Origin: Spizellomyces punctatus DAOM BR117
Taxonomy: Eukaryota; Chytridiomycota; Chytridiomycetes; Spizellomycetales; Spizellomycetaceae
Length of the DNA stretch: 64,000 bases
Direction of reading: 5' to 3'
Assembly (NCBI RefSeq): GCF_000182565.1
Contig: NW_015971560.1
Coordinates: forward strand, 62,001 to 126,000
Shown: positions 36,058 to 47,920 of the stretch, piece by piece
Numbering within the stretch: the stretch's first letter is position 1
Layout: each line of letters starts with the position of its first letter
Made by a program: the position numbers and the translations under genes
Notes under the pieces: model-generated
The model's database searches: none
The model's input: the letters and a program-made list of their open reading frames with translations, nothing else
Told to the model about the DNA's origin: nothing

Positions 36058-37711
36058 ATGGCATCCACCAACGGAATTAGTGACGATACAACGACCCTTG
36101 CCCAGCAGGCTCGACTGGCATCCCTGGCGTTACAGTCAGCGTCCAAGAAACATAAAAGTGCTGCTTTAAAGCGCATACATGATCTTTTGGCGGAGCGAAA
36201 GGATGCTGTTCTGGAGGCGAACAAGCGGGATCTCGAGGTAGGCTAGCTGGTAACTTTATAATAGCAAGACATGTCACAAGCTTACATTTGAGCTTTGAAG
36301 AACGCAAAAAAGGAGGTAGACGCGGGACGGCTGTCCTCCTCTTTGTATAAGCGCCTAGATCTCTCTGGCGGAAACGGCGACAAATATGCAGGATTGCTCC
36401 AAGGAGTTTTGGACGTGGAGCAATTACCTGATCCCACAGGTACCGTATGACTGCTCTGGTACTTTGGCATATTGCTGTGAAATATGCTAACGTCGGCCCT
36501 TCTTTCAATGTTAGGGCAAGTCACACTTGCCACTCGTCTGGACAACGACCTCGAACTCTATCGGGTGAGCTGCCCGGTGGGGGTTCTGCTCATAATATTT
36601 GAGGCTAGACCAGAGGTTGTGGTCCAAATCTCTTGCTTGGCGATAAAGTCGGGTAATGCCGTGATCCTGAAGGGGGGAAAGGAAGCCGCGCACTCGAATC
36701 AGGAGCTCTTCAAAATTTTGCAGGATGCGTTAGCAAGTCTCCCAGAGGAATTGTCTATACCTCCAACGGCGGTGCAACTTGTGTCAACTAGAGATGAAAT
36801 TGCCACATTATTGAAGCTCGATCCTTACATTGACCTGGTGATCCCAAGAGGATCGAAGCAGTTGGTTCAGTACGTGCAAGAATCAACAAGGTAGAGCTGT
36901 AACAGTTGGCCAAACTGTCCCATACTTGACTAAATCCCCGTTCCATAGGATTCCTGTCCTCGGTCATGCCGACGGCTTGTGCTCTGTTTACGTGGACGAA
37001 GATGCAGATGAGGAGAAAGCCGTATCTGTGGTTGTCGACTCCAAAGTCAATTATCCTGCAGCCTGTAACGCTACCGAGACACTTTTAATCCATTTCCATG
37101 CCCTCCCCCGTGTTTTCCCCGCCATTGCTCGCGGCCTCATCTCAAAGGGTGTGCAGCTCCGCCTGGATGAGCGATCACAGGCCACATTGACTGCGGCTGG
37201 CGTAGAGTCTGGACAATTGACCACTGCACGGGAAGAAGATTTTCAAACCGAGTTTCTTGACTTGATAATTGTGGTGAAAACTGTGGACTCTCTTCAGGAG
37301 GCTATTGCACATATCAACAAATTCGGGTCCCATCACACCGATGCTATCGTGACAGAAAATGAGGCAAACGCGGAGGAATTCATGAGCAAGGTTGATGCTG
37401 CCGGGGTGTATTGGAACGCATCTACAAGATTCGCTGACGGGTTCCGATATGGATTTGGTGCCGAGATTGGTGTAAGTATAGTATACCAAAACGTGTCTTG
37501 CCTTGCAATATGGGCTCACCATGGTTGGTTCTCCCAGGTGAGCACAAACAAGACCCACGCACGAGGACCAGTTGGACTGGAGGGACTTGTAATTTACAAA
37601 TATCGATTGTACGGCAAGGGGCATACCGCGGGATCTTATGGCGAGGGAAAGAAACAGTATCTCCACGAGCCGATCCCGCTGGAGACCGTCAAAGATCGTT
37701 TCATTAAATAG
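36058..37711 (+). CDS. PRO2: Gamma-glutamyl phosphate reductase (proline biosynthesis)
   Basis: Reduces gamma-glutamyl phosphate to glutamate semialdehyde with NADPH, the second step from glutamate to proline. Five exons (36058-36237, 36301-36439, 36515-36890, 36949-37471, 37538-37711) join in frame to 463 residues, near the length of yeast Pro2. Seen: LDNDLELYRVSCPVGVLLII and FEARPEV, the cofactor region AVILKGGKEAAHSN, DLVIPRGSKQLVQ, IPVLGHADGLCSVYVDEDAD, the catalytic Cys in SKVNYPAACNATETLL, HINKFGSHHTDAIVTE, and the C-terminal KTHARGPVGLEGL and GKGHTAGSYGEGKKQYLHEP. It is a separate gene, not fused to glutamate 5-kinase as in animal and plant P5CS, which fits a fungal arrangement. Confidence 0.97.
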
Positions 37712-38906
37712 AAACCCATGAATCTAGTTCTACATGATCAATATCTGTACCGAGCATATGTCACCCATCCAATTTTCAGTGAAGCATTTGTCTAAAACAA
37801 TTAGTTAGTTAAATCGTTCTGATATATAACAATCAATTTGCAGATTGTACACATATTTGATTATTTTTTTTTGAGCCAAGTGGCTAGATCATTTCAAGTA
37901 CATAGTAAGGACTTTTTCATTTCGCTTAAACATTGAAGAGAACTAAAAAGTAAACCAAGAAAATGCGACTACTGGGCTATGAACATCATGTTTAACTATC
38001 ATAGCAAATGTTGAAGGTTTAAAAGTACAATCATTGGTACTGGGAAGCTATTGTTAGTCTTAGCTTTAGTGGTAGTGGTACCATTACCATTATAGTGTCG
38101 GCCTTTGACTTTGTGACTCGCACCATGGATATTGGATGGCAGGTCCCAAATGGGGTTTTCAGACAGTTTGTAAAAGAAAAAGGGAAGACATATCGTATTT
38201 GTTGATCTTCACACCTCTCAGGTTGTCCTGCAAAGGGAAGTAAGTGATCGTAAGTGCGAGTGTCATCAAACGCAATGCCCCACGTCGTCCAATTCTTGTT
38301 TAGGATGGGGTCCTATACCCCGTAGCTTTGAAAGCCATCTTCATTACCTACAAAGAGGCCTTTTTGACCTTGGGGCCAAGTTTACTTTTGTCTCTGGTTT
38401 CCTTCGGTATATGGATGTGGGTAACGCAGCCCGAAACGTGCGACATCTGGTTCTTACCGTACCAGACTTCGAATGGGATTTTGCCGTTGAGGGCGGAGTG
38501 AGATGTACCGGCTTTCTGGGGTTTCTCCTCGGATTCGTTAGCACACTCTGTTTCGGAATCGGGTGTAGGTCATCTTCAACCTGATTTCTGTAGGTCAGCT
38601 TCTTCTCGAGCGCGTGCTGTGGGTTCTTTGATTGATTGGGGGCTGGGCAAGGTGATTTCAGAGTCTTCTTCTTGCTCTTGCTCTTGCCGTCGACCTAGGA
38701 CTGTCTATTCTAGCAGGTTAGAACGAGGACTGTAAGTATTACTCCATCTGTTTTTAATGCACTATATGGGTTGATGAGGTAATCCGATCTTTGCTGTGGC
38801 ACGTTGAGGATGCGTGACTAAGCCGATTGCTGTTGCCATAGCAACTGGCTAACCAACCTGGTCTGAACTGGGGCTTCAAATTGGTCATTTCAACTTGGTC
38901 ATAATA
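37712..38906. other. Intergenic region containing a retrotransposon fossil
   Basis: Apart from the decayed copia fragment listed separately, no gene is seen. The first 450 bases are AT-rich with no coding sign; about 38560-38720 on the minus strand is a Lys/Ser/Pro-biased stretch that could be further retroelement debris or spacer. The last 200 bases should include the BAG-gene promoter. Confidence 0.5.
38205..38515 (-). mobile_element. Degenerate Ty1/copia polyprotein fragment (integrase C-terminal region)
   Basis: Translated on the minus strand, the region reads SHSALNGKIPFEVWYGKN, then HIHIPKETRDKSKLGPK, then after a +1 frame change GLFVGNEDGFQSYGV, a stop, and DPILNKNWTTWGIAFDD. This is the order of the copia segment after the integrase core (NGKTPYE.WYGKKP ... 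K..EGIFVGY ... YD...N). A frameshift near 38357 and a stop near 38322 disable it. No LTRs, gag, or intact reverse transcriptase are visible nearby, so it is a short fossil rather than a mobile copy. Boundaries are approximate. Confidence 0.72.
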
Positions 38907-39980
38907 ATGTCGGTTACTGTGAACTGGAAAGGAAAGCGCTTCGATGTGCCCTTCCGGGAAGAGGCTGCAGACGCAGCGCGTGAAGGCTACGATTGGACAC
39001 GACGAGTGACATTGGGAGATTTATTGGAAAAGTGTTCTCGAGCATCCCGAGTTCCCAGGGAAAACATCAAGCTGTTGCATAGTGGAGGTGGGGTTTGTGT
39101 GTTTCTGTTGTCTCAAAAAAGCCATGGAAGAATATGTGGGAAGGAGCACGTCAAGGTCGTCTGTTGTTGAAATCGCTGTTGTTTCGCTTTCGCGACCAGG
39201 AGGTCCCTTTGCAGAGGAACTCGAAGAAGCATCCGGGTCTTGGTGGCAGTCATTTGCGAAAACTTGGGAAGACTGGGTGCGCGGGCCAAGCGACGAGGAA
39301 TGGATGGGCTGTTTTGGTAGGGGAGGGAAGAACCTTCAAAGAATTGGCGTTTGGTGCTGACCTGAGTTCCTCCTCTTTCTGCAACATAGCTATAATGAAG
39401 GATCCCGCCGCATCTCTATCCGATTATGGGATCCGCCAAGGCTCAAAGATTATGATGATCGGTGATAAAACAGTATGCTTCTTTTTCTCTTGGACGTGGA
39501 CCAAAATTTCCATCCTGACAGTTGCGTATATCGCGGCAGCTCCCTCCAGAACCTTCACATCCCTCTCGCACGCGTAATCAGCAGCCTAGACAGCAACCTA
39601 CTCGTGACACATCGGCTCCAGTGGATACGAAAGCATCAGAAGAGGCGTCCCTGATCGATCGACTGGAATCACATCTTGCAGATACCCGTAATACTGTTCT
39701 CCCGATCGTTGAGGATTACACAGACAAAGCCAGTAGGTACATAGATGAAGCCATTCCGCCAAGCGACCCACCCAAATCCCTCCGAGACTTGTATGCCAAA
39801 GCATCTGAATTGCTATTGCAAAGTCTTTTGAAGCTCGATGGTGTTACATGTCCCCCAGACTTTGAGAATGCGCGCGCAAAGAGGAAAGAGGCAGTCCGGT
39901 TTGTACAGAGCCATTTAGATAGGATTGATGGACTCAAAGAACGAGTAAATCTGGCTGCCAAACCAAATGGATCGCTTTGA
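38907..39980 (+). CDS. BAG1-like co-chaperone: ubiquitin-like and BAG domains
   Basis: BAG proteins act as nucleotide-exchange factors for Hsp70; the ubiquitin-like part can dock to the proteasome. Three exons (38907-39087, 39390-39472, 39540-39980) join in frame to 234 residues. The N-terminal ubiquitin-like domain has TVNWKGKRFDVPF, VTLGDLLEKCSRAS, KLLHSGAIMKDPAASLSDYG and GSKIMMIGDK. A Pro/Gln-rich linker follows, then a helical BAG domain with LIDRLESHLADTRNTVLPIV, LRDLYAKASELLLQSLLKLD and KRKEAVRFVQSHLDRIDGLK. The first intron is long for this window (302 bases) and open in several frames, but only the splice above restores the ubiquitin fold. Ends AAKPNGSL. Resembles BAG1 and fission yeast Bag101/Bag102. 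Confidence 0.9.
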
Positions 39981-40271
39981 GGTATATAGATGTGGGCCTT
40001 TGGTGCGAGGCGCCTCACTGGCACCGCTTGTAGCATTGTGTATATTAACTTGCACCAGAGATGGATAGTAATCGCAACCAAATTCATTTATATAAGAAAT
40101 AGGACAATTGTGCAACTCCCAGGATACACCAAGGTTTGAACATTTACACAGATGACATGAAGAAACGAAATACAGTACATTTGTCGTGTGCCGCTGTCAT
40201 ACGTTGATCTGATGTCGTACTCTTGCATATTCATAGCATATCAAATCGGCCCACGATGTTCTCTCAAAGAA

Positions 40272-41218
40272 TTACTCTTCCTTCTCGATCACAGATTTAT
40301 CGATCCTTTTGACTTGAACTCTCTTGCGCTCATCTTGGGTCGGAACGATCCGTCCAGTCCAAGCAACCCACCCGGCTCGTCGCAGCATCCATTCTCCTGC
40401 GGAAAAGTTAAAGGCACCATTGGTTAAAAACGTTTCCTTGAATTGCGACATTATACACTACCCTGAAGAATACTCAGCACGATGCCGATCCACATACTCA
40501 TACCGAATATGGCCATTTTAAACTCGACGCTCTCTCTTGGATCTCTAATAACATCAAGCACCAAACCTGTGCCAATGTAAATTATACGCATCAACCCCAC
40601 GCCGTATATCGCCATGACATGCCGAATCGCCCAGATGGCGTGTGGCCTCTCGCTCCCAAGTGATGGGATGGCAAGCGCTTTGGTGTAGGCGAACCATCCT
40701 GTGAGCATGACCCAGAGAGCATTGAACGCGAGCGCAGCATCAGAATTTTGCAACCAGCCTTTGATCGAATAGTCCCAGTGCTTGGGAGCGTATGTGACAG
40801 GTGCTTTGTCAAGACAGTTCATATAGAACGACGTAGCACATATAATCAGGGCGCATATTAGCTGCAGCCGGCCCCGAATGCGATGAGAGCGGGAACGGAT
40901 TCTAGCCGTTGGCAGCGGTTGAGTGAGCTGCATCATTGCAATGACCGACCAGGCCACGCCCGGGAGGATGTGAAGGATATACATTAGGAACCATTGAGTA
41001 AAGTAGCGTTCCTGCGATACCAGACCAGTGTGGTCCACTTGATGCACCAAGCGCGGAAGTGTCCATTGAACCACTTGCAGATATTGGCTTGCCCACTGTT
41101 TGTCGATCACCGTGATGACGGGGTAAGTTATTTCAAGAATGGCAAGGCCTACATACAGGCAGGTATACAGGGCGATTGGAGGGGCGGGAGTCAAATTGAG
41201 AGCACCCATCACCAACAT
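40272..41218 (-). CDS. DUF2306-type multi-spanning membrane protein
   Basis: Unknown function. Two exons (40462-41218 and 40272-40396) join in frame to 293 residues. The ATG at 41218 is the first in this frame; 41209 is an alternative. Six or seven hydrophobic segments are visible, including LYTCLYVGLAILEITYPVI, FLMYILHILPGVAWSVIAMM, LICALIICATSFYMNC, AALAFNALWVMLTGWFAY and MAIFGMSMWIGIVLSIL. The family motif is the HILPG segment followed by an Arg-rich loop with SHRIRGRLQL. The C-terminal exon is charged (DERKRVQVKRIDKSVIEKEE). An open frame just upstream (MAAFAFGKKDLVEKYM) could be an extra first exon but I could not join it cleanly. Confidence 0.75.
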
Positions 41219-41824
41219 GGTCAATTGAGTAAAACAAACAACGACGTTTCATATATTTCTCGACCAAATCCTTCTTTCCAAATGCAAAAGCTGCCATAGC
41301 ATTGCATGTCCGATTCAATTGTAGATATGGAGGGAAAAGACGAGGCTCAAGCCCTTCCATGTGAAAAAGGTCAACTCGTCCTGCTCAGCCTGTGTGCAGG
41401 CCAAACATCTCCCAAACCAGAAAAAGGGCAGCGGGTCGTTCGTTTGTTTCATTTGGAGGCTCTGCCAATGTTTTTTGACCCTCAGGATCACATCCCCCGT
41501 TCCGAATGCATGTTTGCCTTCAGCAGTTCTTTTTGTTTACCCAAACTGCAGCCATAAACGACACAAAAAAGAAACTCGGCGAGTATTGCAAAACGGTTTT
41601 GGCAAAAGAAACCGCTGGCTGGCCACAGGCGACGCGCACAAAAGGAAACGCTGGTTGGGGCCTGGGGGGCGAGTTCCTATTTGGGTTTATCAGCGCTTTT
41701 CTCGCTCCGCTTTTTGTGATTTGATCTCCCCAAAAGCTTTTTCAAGGCTCGCTTCGACATTATCCCACTTGCACGAACCACAATACTTGAACACCCCTAC
41801 GGCGAAACCACTTTAAAGAAAGAC
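41219..41824. promoter_or_regulatory. Divergent promoter region, DUF2306 gene and G-alpha
   Basis: About 600 bases between two divergent start codons. No recognised exon or strong motif; the segment before 41820 is pyrimidine-rich. It must hold the promoters of both genes. Confidence 0.5.
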
Positions 41825-43426
41825 ATGGAGTATGACACTCCCGCTCAACGGTGAGTTGTTACAGAATGGCTGTTTGTGGAATATTTCTACTTGCCAGTGT
41901 CTGCGAGCTTCCGGCCGGACCTGTGCCATTAGCGCAGACACACTGCGAACAAATGGAGGGTTGGAATCCGTCTACTATTGCTATAGTTAAAAGTCAATGG
42001 CCGGGCATGTGTGAATCCCTTTGCTGACCTCTAGCTGACTGTGAACGTGCATTGACAGACGCCTAGCCAGGCAAGTGTCGAATGAGATCGATGAGCTGTT
42101 GAAACGGGAGCGGGCGGAGCAATTGGCAATAAAAGGTCCCAAAATACTACTCCTCGGGTCTGCCGATTCTGGGAAAACCACGGTGCTCAAGCAAATCAAA
42201 ATCCTCCATGGGAATGGGTTTCCGGATAAAGAGCGTCAAGCGTTCCGCCGGAAAATCCTGGCCAATATCATCGACTCGATGAGAGCGCTAGTCAATGCAC
42301 TAAGTGCCTTGGGTGTGCCCCTAGGAGAACCTAACAACCAGGTAATTCCCAGCATAAGGACTCTACATGATCTCGTTTGTTCCTTTCCTAACATCTGTTT
42401 GGTATGGGCAGCTACACATTAAAACATTCCAGAAAGCGGCTGGGGCTCAGAATGGGGAGAGTCTTGAGGAGGATGTTATCGGAGCAATCAAGGAACTATG
42501 GGCTGACAGAGGCATCCAGCAATGCTACGCAAGATCAAATGAGTTTTTCATACAAGATACCGCAGACTAGTAAGTTGAAAATACAGCACAATTCCCGCTT
42601 TTGCCCAGGGATGTAACGTGTTCGCTGTTACAGTTTCCTAAATGACATTGCCAAGTTTACGGACCCATCTTTTATTCCGTCTGATGAAGGTGACAATGCA
42701 AATGCTGACTTGAATTTATTATACATCTTGATTTTCTAATGGCCTCTTTCAGATATCTTGCACACTCGGTTCCGTACAACGGAAATTAGCGAAACCTGCT
42801 TCAACATTGACAAATTGACCTACCGAATTTATGACGTCGGCGGACAGCGCTCTGACCGACTGTTCTGGGCACCATACTTTGAGGATCAAGTGCACGCAAT
42901 CCTTTTCATCACATCATTAGCTGCATATGACCAGATGCTGGTTGAGGACAGGACAGTAAACAGGATGTTGGATGCACTGGTGCTATTTGAAACGATCACA
43001 AATAACCCGTTGCTGAAGAAAGTGAGCATCATGCTCTTTCTGAACAAAATGGATCTGTTTGAAAGGAAGCTCAAGTACAGCCCAGTGAAGAAATTCTTTC
43101 CAGATTATGAAGGTTCGTAGTAAGCTGGCACCAGAAGCTTGCACGGAAATTAAAGGATTTGATCATGCAGGCTCCAATGACCTCAAATCGGCGGGGAGAT
43201 ACTTTAAAACAAAGTTCCATGCCCAGAACAAGACGCCCGAGAAGAAGATATATACGCATTTCACCACCAGTACAGATACGAAACACATGAAGGTTATCAT
43301 ATCTGCCGTGCGGTATGTATCAGTTCAAATTCTGGTTGCAGGCATCACAAGCTAACACTCGTGTATCTTCTCAATGACAGAGATATTGTCACACGCCTTT
43401 CACTGCAAGCCTCTGGTTACCTGTGA
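41825..43426 (+). CDS. Atypical heterotrimeric G-protein alpha subunit
   Basis: Seven exons (41825-41850, 42059-42341, 42412-42569, 42634-42689, 42753-43112, 43171-43312, 43381-43426) join in frame to 356 residues, the usual G-alpha length. GTP-binding motifs: P-loop GSADSGKTT (42-50), switch I RFRTTEIS (180-187), DVGGQR (202-207), NKMD (272-275) and the TCAT-loop equivalent TTST (326-329). The catalytic Arg180, Thr183 and Gln206 are kept, so GTPase activity is expected. Odd points: the N-terminus is MEYDTPAQRR, with no Gly2 for myristoylation and no nearby Cys for palmitoylation; the P-loop Glu is Asp; the switch I Gly after TT is Glu185; TCAT is TTST (Ala to Ser328); switch II has RLFWAPYFE instead of the usual RKKWIHCFE; the end is LQASGYL. 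Splicing is clean, so it is not a decaying copy. Which receptor or effector it serves is unknown. Confidence 0.93.
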
Positions 43427-43723
43427 TCTCCTCCATCTCGTCCAAACCCAACCCCACTCATCTCCGCATTTTTGTTTTTTTTTTTTCAATTGGACTAGAG
43501 TAATCCCTTCAGCTCATATGGTTTGATATAAAGTGTGCTTATAGAGAGACATAATTAGACCACTTTTATATATGCTATTTGGGGTCCCAAAAAGAATAGT
43601 CAATTTACACGCAGTCTTTGTTTCCAAACTTTTTGTTTAAATATTCATTCTTGCATTTAGGGCTTAGTCCCAGATTTTTTCGACGAGGGACATGTTGGAG
43701 GGCCATTGGGTCAGCCCATTACA

Positions 43724-46700
43724 ATGAAACGCAATGATTCCTTTACGGTGAATCAGCACTTGCAAGGCAGGACGCCAACCGAAGTGTTGGGATACGAAAA
43801 AGTATTGAAGAATGCCTTGAGTCATCAATCTCAACACGCCCGGCTGGCCGTGGCGAGCCAGGTGTTCCTCAGTAGTGCGATACCGGACGAGCGATGCTTT
43901 GACTTTTTCCACTACTTTGTCGTGTCCTCTTTGGGAACAAAGCCGTCAAATTGCTTTAGAGAAGGTCTCGTCACCATATGCCGAAAGTTCTACAAGCTTT
44001 GCGCTCGTAATAAGGCTTTCAAACCTCGCGCGACGACCTTTGTGAATGTGTTGGTGAAGGAAATTTTGAGTCGGATAGATCCCTCAGGCGAACATGCTCA
44101 GACCTTTCTATGCTTGACCCTTTTGGACACCTTCCTATCTTTATGTCCCTCGGTTTTGAAGGAAGGGCCAGGAAATGAGATCACTATAGTGCTGTTGACA
44201 GTGCTCATTCAAAGCCCTTTTGAACTTTCAAGGGAAGCTGCATATGGCATGTTGAAAAAGTTTGGATCCCAGAGCCTATTAAGTCATGTTCTACCTGATG
44301 TGACAGAGACTGCAAAGTCCTTGTCTTGTGATACGAGGACATTGGCCCGGCTTCGGGGTGCGATGGTTTGGCGGTGCGTTGCAACTATTGAGGATTATGT
44401 AGGGTGTGACCGGACGACAGGGGAGACTAAAGGTCTGTATAGAAAATGTGCCTTTATGAATAGAGAATCGTCTCCTCTGAATTTTGCGTTTCCATATGTC
44501 GTCCTCTGCTGTTCCTATAGTGCTCACCTATTTGATGGATTCGTTGGAACATGGCCTACGAGAGATTCAGCACGATTACGCATCGATCGCCCCATCTCTG
44601 CATGGAACAGTGGAAGCCCTCATGTACATCTGCCAAGATCACATGAATGCCATTTTCCAAAGTGCTGGATCGCAGACGGTGCTCAAGCTTGTTGCTCTTT
44701 TGATCCAAACATGTGAATCTGCATTGCGTTTCTTTGCAGAAACACAGTTTCTGGAGATTGGAGACGTTGATGAATGTGACAATGGCGAGTGGGAGGGAGA
44801 TAATGGGAGTATGCGTGGAACCCTGATTGCGTGCGCTTGGCGATCATTAAAAACGAGTGGAACGACGTTGGTCACGATGGCCTCAGAAATGTTGTTAAGA
44901 GTCAATTCTACAAACGAACAAGACTTTCGATGCAGCGTGGAGAACATTGGCACCATGCTAAAAACGGTCCTTATCAACGTGCGCCATTGGGGAGCAGCTA
45001 ATTGGGCTCAACAGTCCCTCACATCCTTGTGCACATTACTGGCATCGTCTTCAGATCCCTACCTGCGCAATCTCCCACCCAATTGGTTAGAGGTAATCTC
45101 TGAACCTCCTCGTAATTCGTTTTAAAGAATAGAGCAAGAGCTCATCCTTTCCTGTAGGATCTACTCCCAACACTTCATCAAGCCAGTATTATACGCCACG
45201 ATGAAAGGCACGCTGGACATGCGCGAATTCTATTAAGCATCTTGAACGGATACTATACGAGGGCCCCGGCACGAAGAGCGGCGCTTAAACCTGTGTGTGA
45301 CTCTCTATTCGAGGTTATACAGACAACGCACAGTCCAGAAACAGCAAAGGTCAATGCCATCAGCATTCTACAGTGGATCATCAAGGATTCGAGGACGGGC
45401 CAGATGGTCCCATTGGAAGACGCTTTCATTTTGGTGTTTGCGGGTCTGCAATCCTCAAAGTAAGTTTTCTATTTGGGTGCAGGATTTTGGGTTTTCCAAA
45501 TATAACCCAATTGCGTGTTTCTGCTGCAGTAAATCCATCGGCAATGCCAGCACGGTTCTTTTTTCGTGCCTCCTGTCGCGATTTCTAACCGGAGACGCGG
45601 CGCATATACAAAAGCTTGGTGTGCCCACAAAGGCTAACGCCTTCTTTACCGAATACCCAAGACTATTTGCTGTGGTGTTGGAACAGCTGGAGATATCTGC
45701 CAGGAAGATCCTTCCTCCACCTCGATTCCAGTATCCGCTCCTAATCCTACTTTCTCGTCTGGATGTTGACATGTGTTTTGATGACAACACACCGGTCGGT
45801 CGCATTGCTCCAATATTACTCGAAATCGTGAGAAATTCACCATTGGCACAAGTTCGCGCGATGGCAGCGAAATGTCTGGCTGATTTGCTTCCGACATCGG
45901 CTGCGATCCAATATTGCCGAATCGTGTGTAATGGTTTGTCATTGGTTTCATGTGATAACCGTGTTGGTAATAACTACCTGCACGGTAGCCTGCTTGTATT
46001 GCGGAATGTTCTGTGCAAGTTTACAAAGGATGCGTCCGTGAATGGTAGGCAAAGTTATCAAGTATCATAAGAAATTCTGTCGGACTGAATACGTTTAGAT
46101 CAAAAGGAGCTCCACCTTGCTCTTGGAGCCGGGGATTCGTGCATTGTCGATCAACAGTGGATGCATCCCGTACGCGACTCGAGCGCGCTCGTTCAAGCAG
46201 AGTTGTTTGAATTGCTGGCACTCATGTCACGTAGGGGTATAGCAACAAACCAGTCAATCCTTGTCAGCTATGCCGAGGGCCCTGGAAACGACTGCATTGT
46301 AAGCTCGTGGGAATTGTTAAGTACCAATTATATTGGCAAACACTGATTTCTTCTCATTGCATACCAGAGTGGCTGTGTAGGCTTGCCTTTGGTTGAAGCC
46401 AGCTGGGCTAGGCTGATGTTGACCACATCTACAAACCTCCTCGAAACCTGTTCCAAACTGCTAGTAGATTCTAGGCCCGATATGATTCGCGCAACTCTAG
46501 AATGGCTTCAAGAGGAATGGACATCGATGAGGTATGAATATAGTGCGGTTTGGTTGATGGTGGGGAAACTCACTGGAATCGCTAGCCCTGAGACCCAGTG
46601 CGACCTGTCGGGTCTCCTCATCAAGAAGATGACGAATTTTCCTGCCAGAACCAGTCCTCAAATCATGTTACAAATTGTGCGTATCATACAGACGGGAAAG

Positions 46701-47820
46701 ATTGACGAGAGCGATGCATCAAAGTGGTTCATCTGGATAGAGCAGCTCCTCAATTCAGGACCGGTTGATGGGGAACTCAATTGTTCGGCTATTGAAGCGT
46801 TAGGACACGTTTTGAATATGATGAAAGGGGACGAATATTTTGCACGTTGGCTGACTGTTATGCGCGGATGCTTAAGCGCCAGGGTTGCGGTAAGCATGGT
46901 AAACCCATTTTTGAAAATTGAAAGTTCATCTCACGCTTTTATTCATAGCTCGCTGCGGACGTCCGGAAAGCGGTCGCATCATCATTTTGCCGCCTGCAGT
47001 CCGTACCAACCCTCACACCAACCGCTTCCTTCCACTTTTCGTTCACTGTGATTGATCTTTTACGTGATTCCGATGAGGATACGGCTACCCTGGCTGCGGA
47101 CTTTGTATCAAGGATCTTTTGCTCTCAGGTGGGTATAAGATGTTCTTTTGTAAAAAGTCGCTGCGCTGACGCCTATTTTGTATTATTTCTAGTCATCAGT
47201 AAACCCACAACGTGCCATGGAGTTGGTCTTTCAATTGTTGAGCGAACAATTTGCCAGTGCTGGCGAATTTGGTGAAAGGCTAGTTTCTTTAATGTGTGAT
47301 GAACCAACAGAGGGACTAGAGGACACGTTAGCTCCGATGCTTGCTCTCCAGCACTTTCTGTCGGTTCAATGTGGTGACCTCGGGAAAGAGTTCCCGTACA
47401 CGGATAAGATACTGGCCACTATGGCATCAGTCATTGACCAGTTGGAAACACAGGTGCGCGGCTTTGGGTCCTTTGGTAACCTACCTTTCCTCACATAATG
47501 CCACAGAACGATGCCTGCCGACCAAAATTCGCCCAGTCTCTTCCTTTAAAACGTGTTCGAAGGACATTAATGGCAATCTCGGCCATGTCATCTTCTGGCT
47601 GTGTCGTCTCTGATCAAGTGCTCGCAACTCTAAAGTGTAAGTACTGGGTACTGGAAGTGATGAGAGCTTTAACAGATATATCAAAAACTGATCTACCATT
47701 GTAGCATTCATGACGGCGGTTTCCAGCCATCCCATGCTCCCCCCGCTTCTCATCATTAGTATGGAGAATGTAAAAACAGAAATGTGTAGACTTGGCCTAG
47801 ACATTGGTACGAACTGCTGA
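43724..47820 (+). CDS. TRM732: TRM732/THADA-family tRNA modification cofactor
   Basis: Yeast Trm732 partners the methyltransferase Trm7 for 2'-O-methylation of tRNA position 32; human THADA is the orthologue. The first ATG in frame is at 43724 (MKRNDSFTVNQHLQG). Helical-repeat sequence follows with SPFELSREAAYGMLKKFGSQ, a join at 44432/44520 giving TGETK-VLTYLMDSLEHGLR, the DUF2428 core CAWRSLKTSGTTLVTMASEM with NVRHWGAANWA, KVNAISILQWIIKDSRTGQM, and the block NASTVLFSCLLSRFLTGDAA. The end reads LGLDIGTNC with TGA at 47818-47820. About ten short introns. At an estimated 1100-1200 residues it is shorter than yeast (about 1420) and human (about 1950) proteins; the N-terminal repeats are missing or lie in unrecognised exons, but only 297 bases separate it from the G-alpha stop. 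Confidence 0.88.
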
Positions 47821-47920
47821 TAAACATATTTATGTGTAGTGTATGTGTAGATATATATACGCTGGAGCAACCTATTTACGACGCCCTACCGTCCTCCTGC
47901 TATGCAAAGTAATCTCTCGC

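Noticed and set aside
44434-44716. Continuation of the first TRM732 frame past 44433 to a stop at 44716
   Set aside because: The family blocks continue in another frame; the splice 44432/44520 restores VLTYLMDSLEHG, so the continuation is intron then out of frame.
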